From NCBI RefSeq assembly GCF_023023025.1, contig NZ_CP095481.1, positions 3,286,001 through 3,350,000 of the forward strand: a stretch of 64,000 nucleotides of DNA, written 5' to 3'. This document shows, in pieces, positions 52,676 to 62,414 of the stretch (within the stretch, counting starts at the first letter, position 1; each line of letters opens with the position of its first letter). The notes below the pieces were generated by a model, which saw nothing but the letters and a program-made list of their open reading frames with translations, ran no database searches and had not been told where the DNA came from. This stretch comes from Amycolatopsis sp. WQ 127309 (lineage in GTDB: Bacteria > Actinomycetota > Actinomycetes > Mycobacteriales > Pseudonocardiaceae). The position numbers were made by a program, and so were the translations under genes.

Positions 52676-53530
52676 GTGACCTCCGACAACGGCACAGCAG
52701 CCGGTCAGGAGCTGACCGAGCTTTCCGACGAGCAGGTGCACGCGGCACTCGGTGACGAGGAGTCCGAGCACCTGGAACCCGTCGACGTGCCCGAAGCCGA
52801 AGAGGTCGACGAAGCCGCCTCCGAGGAAGACTCCGCCGACGCCGAAACCGCCGAGGTGGCGGACGACGCTGACGCCGAGAGTGCCGAAGCCGAGCCCGCC
52901 GCGGCGGACGACGACCCGGTCGCCACGCTGCGCGCCGAGCTGGTGGCCGCGCCGGGCGAGTGGTACGTCGTGCACTCCTACGCCGGGTACGAGAACAAGG
53001 TGAAGACCAACCTCGAGACCCGCACCACGACGCTGGACGTCGAGGACTACATCTTCCAGATCGAGGTCCCGACCGAAGAGGTCACCGAGATCAAGAACGG
53101 CCAGCGCAAGCAGGTGCAGCGCAAGGTGCTGCCCGGCTACATCCTGGTCCGGATGGACCTGAACGACGCCTCGTGGAGCGCGGTGCGCAACACGCCGGGT
53201 GTCACCGGGTTCGTCGGCGCCACCTCGCGGCCGTCTCCGCTGACCGTGGACGAGGTGCTGAAGTTCCTCGCCCCGAAGGTCGAGAACGAAGCCCCGGCCA
53301 AGGGCGGCAAGGGCGAGTCCGGCTCGGCCTCGGCCCCGCTCGGTGGCCCGGCCGTCGAGGTCGACTTCGAGATCGGCGAGTCGGTCACGGTCATGGACGG
53401 TCCGTTCGCGACCCTGCCGGCGACGATCTCCGAGGTCAACGTCGACGGGCAGAAGCTGAAGGTCCTGGTGTCGATCTTCGGCCGGGAGACCCCGGTCGAG
53501 CTGTCGTTCACGCAGGTCTCCAAGATCTGA
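52676..53530 (+). CDS. nusG: Transcription termination/antitermination factor NusG
   Basis: A 284-residue protein. An acidic low-complexity extension (about 1-90, rich in Glu, Asp and Ala) precedes the NGN domain ([41 protein letters not shown]) and the KOW domain ([22 protein letters not shown]). The extension is typical of high-G+C actinobacteria. It binds RNA polymerase and Rho or ribosomal S10. It is co-transcribed with secE. Confidence 0.96.
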   Translation: MTSDNGTAAGQELTELSDEQVHAALGDEESEHLEPVDVPEAEEVDEAASEEDSADAETAEVADDADAESAEAEPAAADDDPVATLRAELVAAPGEWYVVHSYAGYENKVKTNLETRTTTLDVEDYIFQIEVPTEEVTEIKNGQRKQVQRKVLPGYILVRMDLNDASWSAVRNTPGVTGFVGATSRPSPLTVDEVLKFLAPKVENEAPAKGGKGESGSASAPLGGPAVEVDFEIGESVTVMDGPFATLPATISEVNVDGQKLKVLVSIFGRETPVELSFTQVSKI

Positions 53531-53603
53531 CGGCCGCCGCGCGGTCGCAGTCCCCACGTCCACGGCAGGTACGCGGGGAACGTAGTACAGGACAGGAAAA
53601 GAA

Positions 53604-54035
53604 ATGCCACCCAAGAAGAAGAAGCTTGCGGCGATCATCAAGCTGCAGATCAAGGCGGGTGCGGCCAACCCCGCTCCGCCGGTCGGCCCGGCTCTGGGCC
53701 AGCACGGCGTCAACATCATGGAGTTCTGCAAGGCCTACAACGCCGCGACCGAGTCGCAGCGTGGGGACGTCGTCCCGGTCGAGATCTCCGTGTACGAGGA
53801 CCGGTCGTTCGACTTCAAGCTGAAGACGCCGCCGGCCGCGCGCCTGCTGCTCAAGGCCGCTGGTGTCGAGAAGGGCTCCGGCGAGCCGCACAAGACCAAG
53901 GTCGCCAAGGTCACTTGGGACCAGGTCCGCGAGATCGCGAAGACCAAGGAGTCCGACCTCAACGCGCACGACATCGACCAGGCGGCGAAGATCATCGCCG
54001 GCACCGCCCGCTCCATGGGCATCACGGTCGTCTGA
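53604..54035 (+). CDS. rplK: 50S ribosomal protein L11
   Basis: A 143-residue protein, the standard length. It contains [20 protein letters not shown] and [18 protein letters not shown], and ends with [10 protein letters not shown]11 binds the GTPase-associated 23S rRNA and is needed for the stringent response through RelA. It forms an operon with rplA. GGACAGGAAAAG precedes the ATG. Confidence 0.98.
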   Translation: MPPKKKKLAAIIKLQIKAGAANPAPPVGPALGQHGVNIMEFCKAYNAATESQRGDVVPVEISVYEDRSFDFKLKTPPAARLLLKAAGVEKGSGEPHKTKVAKVTWDQVREIAKTKESDLNAHDIDQAAKIIAGTARSMGITVV

Positions 54036-54121
54036 CGTCTGACGTCTGCAGCTACACGTGGGAGAGCCCGGTGCGGCTCGTCACCACACTGATCCGTTTT
54101 TGAGAAGTTAAGGACAGAAGC

Positions 54122-54841
54122 ATGACCAAGCACAGCAAGGCTTACCGCCAGGCTGCGGAGCTGATCGACAAGGCGCGGCTCTACGCGCCGCTCGACGCCG
54201 CGAAGCTGGCGAAGGAAACCTCCAAGACCAAGATGGACGCGACCGTCGAGGTCGCGATGCGTCTCGGTGTGGACCCGCGCAAGGCCGACCAGATGGTCCG
54301 CGGCACCGTGAACCTGCCGCACGGCACCGGTAAGACCGCCCGCGTCATCGTCTTCGCGGTCGGCGACAAGGCCGCCGAGGCCGAAGCCGCCGGCGCCGAC
54401 GCGGTCGGCACCGACGAGCTGATCGAGCGCATCCAGGGTGGCTGGCTCGACTTCGACGCCGCGATCGCGACGCCGGACCAGATGGCCAAGGTGGGCCGCA
54501 TCGCCCGCATCCTCGGCCCGCGTGGCCTGATGCCGAACCCGAAGACCGGCACCGTGACCCCCGCGGTCACCAAGGCGGTCCAGGACATCAAGGGCGGAAA
54601 GATCAACTTCCGCGTCGACAAGCAGGCCAACCTGCACCTGGTGATCGGCAAGGCTTCCTTCGACACCGAGAAGCTGGTCGAGAACTACGCGGCGGCGCTG
54701 GACGAGATCCTCCGCGCCAAGCCGTCGTCCGCGAAGGGCCGTTACCTGAAGAAGGTCACCTTCGCCACGACGATGGGCCCGGGCATCCCGGTCGACCCGC
54801 TGCGGACTCGCAACCTCCTCTCCGAGGACGCGAACATCTGA
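54122..54841 (+). CDS. rplA: 50S ribosomal protein L1
   Basis: A 239-residue protein. It contains [23 protein letters not shown] and the signature [16 protein letters not shown], and ends with the usual lysine-poor tail. L1 forms the ribosome stalk at the E site and can repress its own operon. GTTAAGGACAG precedes the ATG. It is followed by a strong terminator. Confidence 0.98.
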   Translation: MTKHSKAYRQAAELIDKARLYAPLDAAKLAKETSKTKMDATVEVAMRLGVDPRKADQMVRGTVNLPHGTGKTARVIVFAVGDKAAEAEAAGADAVGTDELIERIQGGWLDFDAAIATPDQMAKVGRIARILGPRGLMPNPKTGTVTPAVTKAVQDIKGGKINFRVDKQANLHLVIGKASFDTEKLVENYAAALDEILRAKPSSAKGRYLKKVTFATTMGPGIPVDPLRTRNLLSEDANI

Positions 54842-54856
54842 GTCGGACATCACCGG

Positions 54857-54891
54857 AAAGGGCGCTCCCGCTTGCTGCGGGGGCGCCCTTT
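54857..54891 (+). terminator. Terminator of the rplK-rplA operon
   Basis: Arms AAAGGGCGCTCCCGC and GCGGGGGCGCCCTTT (one G-T pair) enclose a five-base loop. It ends in TTTCTTCG and starts 15 bases after the rplA stop. Confidence 0.88.
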
Positions 54892-54902
54892 CTTCGTGTC
54901 TC

Positions 54903-55694
54903 ATGGACGTCATGCCGACTTTCGCGTCGTTCGACGGGCTCCAGCTGAACTACACCGTGTGGGAGGGCGACGGTGCCGCCCAAGCCGCCCGCCCGGTGCT
55001 GCTGCAGCACGGTTTCGCCGCCGACACGAACGCGAACTGGATCGCCACCGGCGTCGTCGCCGCCCTGCGCAAGGCCGGCCTCACGGTCATCTCCCTGGAC
55101 GCCCGCGGCCACGGCCGTTCCGAGAAACCGCACGACGAGTCCCGCTACACCGAGACGACGATGGCCCGCGACGTCTCGGCGTTGCTGGACGAGCTGGCCC
55201 TGGACGAAGTCTCGATGGTCGGCTACTCGATGGGCGCGATCATCGCCCTGGCGGTCACGGCGGCGGACAAGCGCATCCGCCGCCTCGCAACAGGCGGAGT
55301 GGGCTCAGGCATCGTCGACTTCGGCGGGGTCGACCTACGCGTCGTCAAGCCGGCCGACATCGCCTCGGCCCTGCTGGCCGAGGACCCGACCACGGTCCCG
55401 CCGTCCGGAGTCCCCTTCCGCCTCTTGGCCGACGCCGTTGGCGGCGACCGCCAGGCCTTGGCGGCGGTGGCACTGGCGTCGCGCGAGGGAGTGGTGGACC
55501 TGTCGGCCATCGGCGTCCCGACACTGGTACTGGCGGGCGACCAGGACGTCTTGGCCGCAGAACCCGAACGCCTGGCGGCGGCGATCGCCGGAGCGAGGTT
55601 GGTCCGAATCCCGGGCGACCACATGACGGCGGTCATGGCCCCGGCGTTCTCGGAGGCGCTGGTGTCGTTCCTGTCGGCCCCGCACCCGCGCTAG
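54903..55694 (+). CDS. Alpha/beta-fold hydrolase
   Basis: A 263-residue hydrolase. The oxyanion strand is VLLQHGFAADTNANW, followed by DARGHGRSEKP, the nucleophile elbow GYSMG, the acid DQDVLAAEP and the His in GDHMTAV. The substrate is unknown. In mycobacteria a related hydrolase gene also lies between rplA and rplJ, so the placement may be old. It converges with and overlaps the next gene by four bases. Confidence 0.9.
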   Translation: MDVMPTFASFDGLQLNYTVWEGDGAAQAARPVLLQHGFAADTNANWIATGVVAALRKAGLTVISLDARGHGRSEKPHDESRYTETTMARDVSALLDELALDEVSMVGYSMGAIIALAVTAADKRIRRLATGGVGSGIVDFGGVDLRVVKPADIASALLAEDPTTVPPSGVPFRLLADAVGGDRQALAAVALASREGVVDLSAIGVPTLVLAGDQDVLAAEPERLAAAIAGARLVRIPGDHMTAVMAPAFSEALVSFLSAPHPR

Positions 55695-56578
55695 CGATTC
55701 CCCGTCGGGGGAGCCGGGCATGTACTCGGGTCGTTGGAATGACCGGTGATCAGCCACTGTCCCAGCTCCACCTTGGTGAGCGTGAAGCTTCCCAGAAGCG
55801 GTCCGCCCTGCACGCTGTACCAGCACGAGTGGATGGTCATCGGGCTTTGGATCAGCATGCTGGAGATGGGCCGCACGGCGTAGATGTAGGAGTTCATGTC
55901 CGTGACCTTGCTGCTCAAGGCCGGTACGGCCGAAGCGCAGTCCGGGTAACCGAGGTCACGGCCGAACTGCAGCTGGGCCTCGTTGCTCATCAGGAGGCAG
56001 ACGTGGTCGACCTTGCTCTCCGGTGAATCCGGCTTGCCGATCGCGTCGTAGATCCCGCGTACCGCTTGGAACGGGTCGGTGGGCAGGCTCTGGTTGGTGT
56101 GGTACTTGCCCCCTCCGTGCTGCACGAAGGTCTGCGTGTCCTCACCTTTGTCACTGGGGAAGTAGTGGTTGTACAGCCACGTTCCCGCCACCACCAGCAC
56201 GACGAACGCCAGCACCCACGCGATGATCTTCTTGCCCAGCCACGTCAGCCACTTCGGCGCGGGACGCCGGCGCCGTTCGGCCGGGACGAGTTCGTGCGAC
56301 GGGCCAGGCGGGAGCGGTGGCTGACCGCCGTACTGCGTGGCCGGGTAGCCCTGGGGCGCCTGGACCTGCCCCGCTCCAGGTTGTGGCGCCGGTTGGTTGC
56401 CCTGCTGGGTCTGGGTGAACCTCAGGTAGTCCTGGAACTGCTGGAACTGGCGGAACTGCTCCAGCTCCGCGGGATCGACCGGCGGCGGGGAAGGCGGGGG
56501 AGGCGGAGAGGTGGGCGTGTGAGAGCCCGCCGGTTCGACTTCCGCGCCCGGCTTTCCGTCATCACGCTGCTCCGCCAC
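55691..56578 (-). CDS. Membrane-anchored protein with proline-rich cytoplasmic region
   Basis: A 295-residue protein. Residues 1-110 are Pro/Gln-rich (PTSPPPPPSPPP, then FRQFQQFQDYLRF). One membrane helix lies at about residues 130-150 (KIIAWVLAFVVLVVAGTWLY). An exterior domain of about 140 residues with paired Cys (DHVCLLM, YPDCAS, SCWYS, TCPAPP) follows. I do not recognise the domain. Topology suggests a single-pass cell-envelope protein. The GTG at 56578 is the best start. The region up to rplJ holds only its leader. Confidence 0.75.
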   Translation of the reverse strand: MAEQRDDGKPGAEVEPAGSHTPTSPPPPPSPPPVDPAELEQFRQFQQFQDYLRFTQTQQGNQPAPQPGAGQVQAPQGYPATQYGGQPPLPPGPSHELVPAERRRRPAPKWLTWLGKKIIAWVLAFVVLVVAGTWLYNHYFPSDKGEDTQTFVQHGGGKYHTNQSLPTDPFQAVRGIYDAIGKPDSPESKVDHVCLLMSNEAQLQFGRDLGYPDCASAVPALSSKVTDMNSYIYAVRPISSMLIQSPMTIHSCWYSVQGGPLLGSFTLTKVELGQWLITGHSNDPSTCPAPPTGNR

Positions 56579-56663
56579 GTGACCATGATGCCCTCCGGAG
56601 CACGCGAAGGAACCCCCAGCCGCCCTAAAGGCAGGTCGGAGCGAGCCCGGCAAACCCACCAGG

Positions 56664-56882
56664 TATAGTTACCGACAGTTCTACCGAAGACCGCTGGTTA
56701 TCCGAGTGCCCCCACGGACACGAGGAACGAAGGCCCCGCATCGCCGGGCGGCCCGCGCAGGAGGAACGAGGCCGGACACACTTGTGTGCCCATCAACGCC
56801 CCGCGCCTGCTGCGCGAGGGCGTTTTGTCGTTTCGGGGGCTCTTCGGGCCAGTGGAAACACTAGCCAAGAGAGGAGGCGACC
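56664..56882 (+). ncRNA. L10 (rplJ) leader with -10 promoter element
   Basis: The stretch begins with an extended -10 (GGTATAGTT, TATAGT at 56664-56669). It contains CCGAAGACCGCTGGTT near 56693, a motif I associate with actinobacterial L10 leader RNAs, and has several complementary segments such as ACACTTGTGT and GCGCCTGCTGCGCGAG. Such leaders bind the L10-L12 complex and repress rplJL translation. The exact structure was not computed. Confidence 0.6.
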
Positions 56883-57437
56883 ATGGCGAAGCCCGACAAG
56901 GTGGCGGCCGTCGCCGAGATCGCGGAGAGCTTCCGCAGCAGCTCGGCCACCGTCGTTACCCAGTACACCGGCCTCTCCGTGTCCCAGCTGTCCCAGCTGC
57001 GCCGCGCTCTCGGCACCAGTGCCAAGTACCGGGTCGCGAAGAACACCCTCGTCAAGCGGGCCGCCGAGGACGCCGGCGTCACGGGGCTCGAAGACCTGTT
57101 CGTCGGCGCGACCGCCATCGCCTTCGTCGAGGGTGAAGCGGTCGACGCCGCCAAGGCGCTTCGCGACTTCGCGAAGGACAACAACGCGCTTGTGATCAAG
57201 GGCGGCTACATGGACGGCAAAGCGCTGTCCGTGGACGAGATCAACAAGATCGCCGATCTCGACAGCCGTGAGGTCCTGCTCGCCAAGGCGGCGGGCGCGT
57301 TCAAGGCGAAGCTGTCCCAGGCCGCCGCGCTGTTCCAGGCGCCGGCGTCCCAGGTCGCCCGCCTGGCTGCCGCGCTGGAGGAGAAGCAGCGCAACGCCAC
57401 CGGTACCGAAGCAGCCGAAGCACCCGCCGAGAGCTGA
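56883..57437 (+). CDS. rplJ: 50S ribosomal protein L10
   Basis: A 184-residue protein. It starts [20 protein letters not shown], contains the rRNA-binding [16 protein letters not shown] and [13 protein letters not shown], and has a C-terminal helix that docks L7/L12 dimers. AGAGGAGG lies six bases before the ATG. It is co-transcribed with rplL. Confidence 0.97.
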   Translation: MAKPDKVAAVAEIAESFRSSSATVVTQYTGLSVSQLSQLRRALGTSAKYRVAKNTLVKRAAEDAGVTGLEDLFVGATAIAFVEGEAVDAAKALRDFAKDNNALVIKGGYMDGKALSVDEINKIADLDSREVLLAKAAGAFKAKLSQAAALFQAPASQVARLAAALEEKQRNATGTEAAEAPAES

Positions 57438-57491
57438 TCCACCCCCCATCCCGAACGTTTCTTTAGTTCGTTTTTCTGAGAGGAAGCCATC

Positions 57492-57872
57492 ATGGCGAAG
57501 CTGAGCACCGCCGAGCTGATCGACGCCTTCAAGGAGCTCACCCTCCTCGAGCTGTCCGAGTTCGTGAAGGAGTTCGAGGAGACCTTCGACGTCACCGCCG
57601 CCGCTCCGGCCGCTGCCGCCGCGCCGGTCGCCGCCGCTGCCGCCCCGGTCGAGGAGCAGGACGAGTTCGACGTCATCCTCGAGGGTGCGGGCGACAAGAA
57701 GATCCAGGTCATCAAGGTCGTCCGCGAGGTCGTCTCGGGTCTGGGCCTGAAGGAGGCCAAGGAGCTGGTCGAGGCCGCTCCCAAGGCCCTCCTGGAGAAG
57801 GTCGACAAGGAGGCCGCCGAGGCCGCCAAGGAGAAGCTCGAGGCTGCGGGCGCCAAGATCTCCATCAAGTGA
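57492..57872 (+). CDS. rplL: 50S ribosomal protein L7/L12
   Basis: A 126-residue protein. The N-terminal dimer domain is [28 protein letters not shown], followed by an Ala/Pro hinge (about 40-58) and the conserved C-terminal domain ([25 protein letters not shown]). It recruits translation GTPases. GAGAGGAAG precedes the ATG. Confidence 0.98.
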   Translation: MAKLSTAELIDAFKELTLLELSEFVKEFEETFDVTAAAPAAAAAPVAAAAAPVEEQDEFDVILEGAGDKKIQVIKVVREVVSGLGLKEAKELVEAAPKALLEKVDKEAAEAAKEKLEAAGAKISIK

Positions 57873-57910
57873 TCTCGGGCGCGCAAGCGCCTACGCACCA
57901 CCTCGTGAAG

Positions 57911-57937
57911 GGGCGGGCACCCACCGGGTGCCCGCCC
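57911..57937 (+). terminator. Terminator after rplL
   Basis: Perfect 12-base arms GGGCGGGCACCC and GGGTGCCCGCCC enclose the loop ACC, 39 bases after the rplL stop. From here to 58248 I see no convincing gene. The stretch should hold the mce operon promoter, and it contains a tandem AGTTGCCG near 58040. Confidence 0.8.
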
Positions 57938-58248
57938 TTCGCTGTGCGATCCCCTAGGAGTGGTGTCCGGTCGGCCCCCGGGGTCCCTAAATCGTGGGTT
58001 CGGGGCTCGGTTGCCCTGCGACCACGCATTCCGTCGACTAAGTTGCCGCTAGTTGCCGATCACGGCGGGATGACGATGCCGCCGGGGCTGGCCAGAAAAG
58101 AAAACTCGTGAGTAACCTGTTCGCACTCAGCTCGTTGCACCTGGTTGACGCGGGTTCTCGGGGCCCGGAGGCCCACACTCGCCGCCGACGTGGGGTGGCA
58201 TGGGTGTGGCAGCGGGCGCAATGACGCGGAACAGCTCCTGGAGGTGCG

Positions 58249-59451
58249 ATGGGTGCCGAGGTGGTCATCGAAGGTCTGACGAAGTCCTTCGGTAAGCAGG
58301 CCATCTGGCGGGACGTCACGTTGACGCTGCCTCCGGGCGAGGTGTCGGCGATGCTCGGCCCGTCGGGAACCGGTAAGTCGGTGTTCCTCAAGTCGATGAT
58401 CGGGCTGCTCAAGCCGGATCGCGGCCGCTGCGTGATCAACGGGGTGGACATCGTCACCTGCTCCGAGCACAAGCTCTACGAGATCCGGAAGCTCTTCGGC
58501 GTCCTCTTCCAGGACGGCGCGCTGTTCGGCTCGATGAACCTCTACGACAACGTCGCGTTCCCGCTGCGGGAGCACACGAAGAAGTCCGAGACCGAGATCC
58601 GGCAGATCGTCCGCGAGAAGCTCGAGATGACCGGGCTCGCCGGCGCCGACAAGAAGCTGCCGGGCGAGATCTCCGGCGGGATGCGCAAGCGCGCCGGCCT
58701 GGCCCGCGCGCTCGTGCTGGACCCCGAGATCATCCTGGTCGACGAGCCGGACTCCGGCCTCGACCCGGTCCGCACCACCTACATCTCGCAGCTGTTCCTC
58801 GACGTCAACGCGCAGATCGACGCGACGTTCCTGATCGTCACGCACAACATCAACCTGGCCCGGACCGTGCCGGACAACCTCGGCATGCTCTTCCGCAAGG
58901 AACTGGTCATGTTCGGCCCGCGCGAGGTGCTGCTGACCAGCGAGGAGCCGGTCGTCAAGCAGTTCCTCAACGGCAAGATGCAGGGTCCGATCGGCATGTC
59001 CGAGGAGAAGGACTCCGCGCAGATGGCCGCCGAGCAGGCGATGTTCGACGCCGGGCACCACGCGGGCGGCGTCGAGGACGTCACCGGTGTGCCGCCGCAG
59101 ATGCAGACGACGCCGGGTGTGCCGCAGCGGATGGGCGCGGTCCGCCGCAAGGACCGGGTCATGGAGATCATGCACCGGCTGCCGGACGCCGCGCAGCAGA
59201 GCATCATCGCCTCGCTGAGCCCGGAGGAGCAGCGCCACTACCGCGTCAGCCCGCGGCAGGTGGCGCAGGCCCAGCAGCAGCAACAGCAGCAGGTCCCGGC
59301 CGGCGCGCGCCAGGGTGACGGCGTCCCGAACCAGCACCACGGCCAGCTGCCCGCCGACCAGGTCGCCCGGATTCCCGGCGGCCAGCAGCCGAGACCCGGT
59401 GGCTCGCACCGGATGCCCCCGCCGCCGAACAACGGGCCAGGTGGCAGGTGA
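58249..59451 (+). CDS. Mce-system ABC ATPase (MlaF/MceG family)
   Basis: A 400-residue ATPase. The Walker A is GPSGTGKSV, the signature is ISGGMRKRAGLARAL, the Walker B is EIILVDEPDSGLD, and the H-loop is VTHN. Residues 250-400 are an extension rich in Gln and Pro (QAQQQQQQQ, PPPPNNGPG) beyond the usual ATPase length. It would power the YrbE-Mce lipid importer that follows. Its stop overlaps the next start (GTGA). CTGGAGG precedes the ATG. Confidence 0.93.
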   Translation: MGAEVVIEGLTKSFGKQAIWRDVTLTLPPGEVSAMLGPSGTGKSVFLKSMIGLLKPDRGRCVINGVDIVTCSEHKLYEIRKLFGVLFQDGALFGSMNLYDNVAFPLREHTKKSETEIRQIVREKLEMTGLAGADKKLPGEISGGMRKRAGLARALVLDPEIILVDEPDSGLDPVRTTYISQLFLDVNAQIDATFLIVTHNINLARTVPDNLGMLFRKELVMFGPREVLLTSEEPVVKQFLNGKMQGPIGMSEEKDSAQMAAEQAMFDAGHHAGGVEDVTGVPPQMQTTPGVPQRMGAVRRKDRVMEIMHRLPDAAQQSIIASLSPEEQRHYRVSPRQVAQAQQQQQQQVPAGARQGDGVPNQHHGQLPADQVARIPGGQQPRPGGSHRMPPPPNNGPGGR

Positions 59452-60242
59452 GCTCTCCCGCTTCACAGGCGAAGATCCCCGGGATCGGCATCCTCCGCGA
59501 AACCGGGAACCTGTTCGCCCTCGGCCTCGACATCGTTCGTGGCATCTTCCAGCGCCCGTTCCAGCTGCGGGAGTTCATCCAGCAGGCCTGGTTCATCGCG
59601 AGCGTGACGATCCTGCCGACGGCTCTCGTGGCCATCCCCTTCGGCGCGGTCATCTCGCTGCAGTTCGGTTCGCTCGCCCGCCAGCTGGGCGCGCAGTCCT
59701 ACACCGGCGCGGGCTCCGTGCTCGCCACCGTGCAGCAGGCCAGCCCGCTGGTCACCGCGCTGCTGGTGGCGGGCGCGGGCGGCTCGGCCGTCTGCGCCGA
59801 CATCGGCGCCCGGACCATCCGCGAAGAGATCGCCGCGATGGAGGTGCTGGGCGTCTCCGCCGTGCAGCGGCTGATCGTCCCGCGCACCCTCGCGATGATG
59901 CTCGTCGCGCTGCTGCTCAACGGCATGGTCAGCGTCATCGGCGTGCTGGGCGGCTACTTCTTCAACGTCGTGCTGCAGGGCGGGACGCCGGGTGCGTACC
60001 TGGCGAGCTTCTCCGCCCTGGCCCAGCTGCCCGACCTGTGGGTCGGTGAACTGAAGGCGCTGATCTTCGGGTTCATCGCCGCCGTCGTCGCGTCCTACCG
60101 GGGTCTCAACCCCACCGGCGGCCCCAAGGGCGTCGGGGACGCGGTGAACCAGTCGGTGGTCATCACGTTCCTCATGCTGTTCGTCGTGAACTTCGTGATC
60201 ACCCTGATCTACCTGCAGATCGTGCCCGGAAAGCTGGACTAG
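59448..60242 (+). CDS. MlaE/YrbEA permease of an Mce transporter
   Basis: A 264-residue permease with about five membrane helices. The conserved ATPase-contact segment is GARTIREEIAAMEVLGVSAVQRLIVPR, typical of MlaE proteins. It forms the channel with the second YrbE. The GTG overlaps the ATPase stop. Confidence 0.93.
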   Translation: MSSPASQAKIPGIGILRETGNLFALGLDIVRGIFQRPFQLREFIQQAWFIASVTILPTALVAIPFGAVISLQFGSLARQLGAQSYTGAGSVLATVQQASPLVTALLVAGAGGSAVCADIGARTIREEIAAMEVLGVSAVQRLIVPRTLAMMLVALLLNGMVSVIGVLGGYFFNVVLQGGTPGAYLASFSALAQLPDLWVGELKALIFGFIAAVVASYRGLNPTGGPKGVGDAVNQSVVITFLMLFVVNFVITLIYLQIVPGKLD

Positions 60243-60246
60243 CGCC

Positions 60247-61083
60247 ATGACGTTCCTCCAGGGCGCGAAACGCGTCGCCAACCGACCGCTCCAGACGCTG
60301 GACACCTTGGGTGACCAGATGTCGTTCTACGGCCGTGCGCTGCTGTGGACGCCGCGGACCCTGCGCCGCTACACCAAGGAAGTCCTCCGGCTGCTGGCCG
60401 AGGTGAGCTTCGGCTCCGGCTCGCTGGCGGTCATCGGCGGCACGGTCGGGGTGATGGTCGGCCTGACGCTGTTCACCGGTGTCCTCGTCGGCCTCCAGGG
60501 CTACTCGGCGCTGAACTCGATCGGGACGTCGGCCTTCACCGGCTTCCTGACGGCGTTCTTCAACACCCGCGAGATCGCGCCGCTGGTCGCCGGCCTCGCC
60601 TTGAGCGCGACGGTCGGCGCCGGGTTCACCGCGCAGCTCGGCGCGATGCGGATCTCCGAGGAGATCGACGCGCTCGAGGTGATGGGCGTGCCGAGCCTGC
60701 CGTACCTGGTGACGACCCGGATCATCGCCGGGTTCGTCGCGGTCATCCCGCTCTACATCATCGGCCTGCTGAGCTCGTACCTCGCGTCGAGACTGGTCGT
60801 GATCTACATCTACAACCAGTCGGCCGGTACCTACGACCACTACTTCGACCTGTTCCTGCCACCGCAGGACGTGCTCTATTCGTTCATCAAGGTGCTGCTC
60901 TTCAGCGTCCTGATCATCCTGTCGCACTGCTACTTCGGGTACCGGGCGACCGGTGGCCCGGCCGGTGTCGGCGTGGCGGTGGGCAAGGCGGTCCGGCTCT
61001 CGATCGTCACGGTCTCGATCATGAACTTCTTCATCGGCTTCGCCATCTGGGGAACCGACGTCACGGTAAGGATCGCGGGATGA
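60247..61083 (+). CDS. MlaE/YrbEB permease of an Mce transporter
   Basis: A 278-residue partner permease with the same MlaE signature, GAMRISEEIDALEVMGVPSLPYLVTTR, and five membrane segments. It pairs with YrbEA in the inner membrane. It starts four bases after the previous stop, and its own stop overlaps the first mce gene (ATGA). Confidence 0.93.
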   Translation: MTFLQGAKRVANRPLQTLDTLGDQMSFYGRALLWTPRTLRRYTKEVLRLLAEVSFGSGSLAVIGGTVGVMVGLTLFTGVLVGLQGYSALNSIGTSAFTGFLTAFFNTREIAPLVAGLALSATVGAGFTAQLGAMRISEEIDALEVMGVPSLPYLVTTRIIAGFVAVIPLYIIGLLSSYLASRLVVIYIYNQSAGTYDHYFDLFLPPQDVLYSFIKVLLFSVLIILSHCYFGYRATGGPAGVGVAVGKAVRLSIVTVSIMNFFIGFAIWGTDVTVRIAG

Positions 61084-62414
61084 CCACGTTGCGACGCAGG
61101 CTGCTGGGCCTGCTGCTGGTCGCCGTGATGGTCGGCGGTGTGGCGCTCTCCATCGCGCTCTACGACAAGGCGTTCACCAAGTTCGTCACGGTGAAGCTGC
61201 AGGCCGACAAGATCGGCAACCAGCTGATCCAGCAGTCCGACGTCAAGGTCCGCGGCCTGATCGTCGGCTCGGTCAAGGACATCTCGGCCACCGCCGACGG
61301 CGCGGAGCTGACGCTCGCGCTGAACCCGGAGTCGGCGAAGCTGATCCCGGAGAACGTCTCGGCGCGGTTCCTGCCGAAGACGCTCTTCGGCGAGCGCTTC
61401 GTCTCGCTGGAGATCCCCGCCAAGCCGTCGGCGAAGACGCTCGCCAACGGCGACGTGATCCCGCAGGACCGGACGTCGAGCGCGGTCGAGCTGGAGCAAG
61501 CGTTCTCGCACCTGATGCCGGTGCTGCAGGCGGTCCAGCCGCAGAAGCTGTCGGCGACGCTCACCGCGATCTCGACCGCGCTGTCCGGCCGCGGCGACCA
61601 GCTCGGTGACACGCTCTCCCAGCTGGGCAGCTACATCGGCGAGCTGAACCCGCACGAGCCGGAGCTGCAGCACAACCTCAAGGCGCTGGCGGAGTTCTCC
61701 GACCACCTCAAGGACTCGGCGCCCGACCTGGTGCAGAGCCTCGACAACCTGAGCACGACGACCCGCACCGTGGTCGACCAGCAGCAGAACCTGTCGAACC
61801 TCTACGGCACCCTGACCCAGGCTTCCGTGGACCTGCAGACGTTCCTGCAGAACAACAAGGACAACATCATCGCCCTCGCCGCCACCGCCCGGCCGACGGC
61901 CGAGCTGCTGGCGAAGTACGCGCCGGAGTACCCCTGCGTGATCTCCCAGATGGCCAAGAACGTCCCGCTGATCGACCAGGCGCTGGGCAAGGGCACCGAC
62001 CAGCCCGGCCTGCACGCGACGATCGAGGTCGTCGTGCCGCGCGCGCCGTACGAAGCGGGCAAGGAAGAGCCGCGGTTCGACGACAAGCGCGGCCCGCGGT
62101 GCTACGACGCGGACAACCTGCCGAAGCCGTTCCCCTCGGAGCCGCCGGACGGCGCCTTCAAGGACGGCACGATCCACCAGACCCCGCCGAAGACCGTCGG
62201 TGAGGGCCTCAACCCGGCCAACTTCAAGGCCGACGCCACCGGCGGCAATGGGAGCGGCAGCGGTGCTGGTCAACTCGCCTACTCGACGGCGGAGCAGGGC
62301 TTCCTGGCCGACCTGCTCGGCCCGCAGCTCGGCATGAACGCCGCGGACGTCCCCAGCTGGAGCGCGCTGCTCGTCGGCCCGCTGTACCGGGGCGCGGAGG
62401 TGACGGTCAAGTGA
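61080..62414 (+). CDS. Mce-family protein (first of operon, MceA position)
   Basis: A 444-residue protein. The N-terminal anchor is LLGLLLVAVMVGGVALSIALY, the MlaD/Mce domain follows (about 40-120, VKVRGLIVGSVKDISATADG), then a long helical domain (about 120-290). The tail is rich in Pro and Gly. Mce proteins form a hexameric tunnel that carries lipids or sterols across the envelope. The ATG overlaps the permease stop. Confidence 0.9.
   Translation: MTTLRRRLLGLLLVAVMVGGVALSIALYDKAFTKFVTVKLQADKIGNQLIQQSDVKVRGLIVGSVKDISATADGAELTLALNPESAKLIPENVSARFLPKTLFGERFVSLEIPAKPSAKTLANGDVIPQDRTSSAVELEQAFSHLMPVLQAVQPQKLSATLTAISTALSGRGDQLGDTLSQLGSYIGELNPHEPELQHNLKALAEFSDHLKDSAPDLVQSLDNLSTTTRTVVDQQQNLSNLYGTLTQASVDLQTFLQNNKDNIIALAATARPTAELLAKYAPEYPCVISQMAKNVPLIDQALGKGTDQPGLHATIEVVVPRAPYEAGKEEPRFDDKRGPRCYDADNLPKPFPSEPPDGAFKDGTIHQTPPKTVGEGLNPANFKADATGGNGSGSGAGQLAYSTAEQGFLADLLGPQLGMNAADVPSWSALLVGPLYRGAEVTVK

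Noticed and set aside
58108..58224. 38-codon frame (VSNLFALSSLHLVDAG...) upstream of the mce ATPase
   Set aside because: Possible small protein or leader, but no convincing ribosome binding site or similarity.
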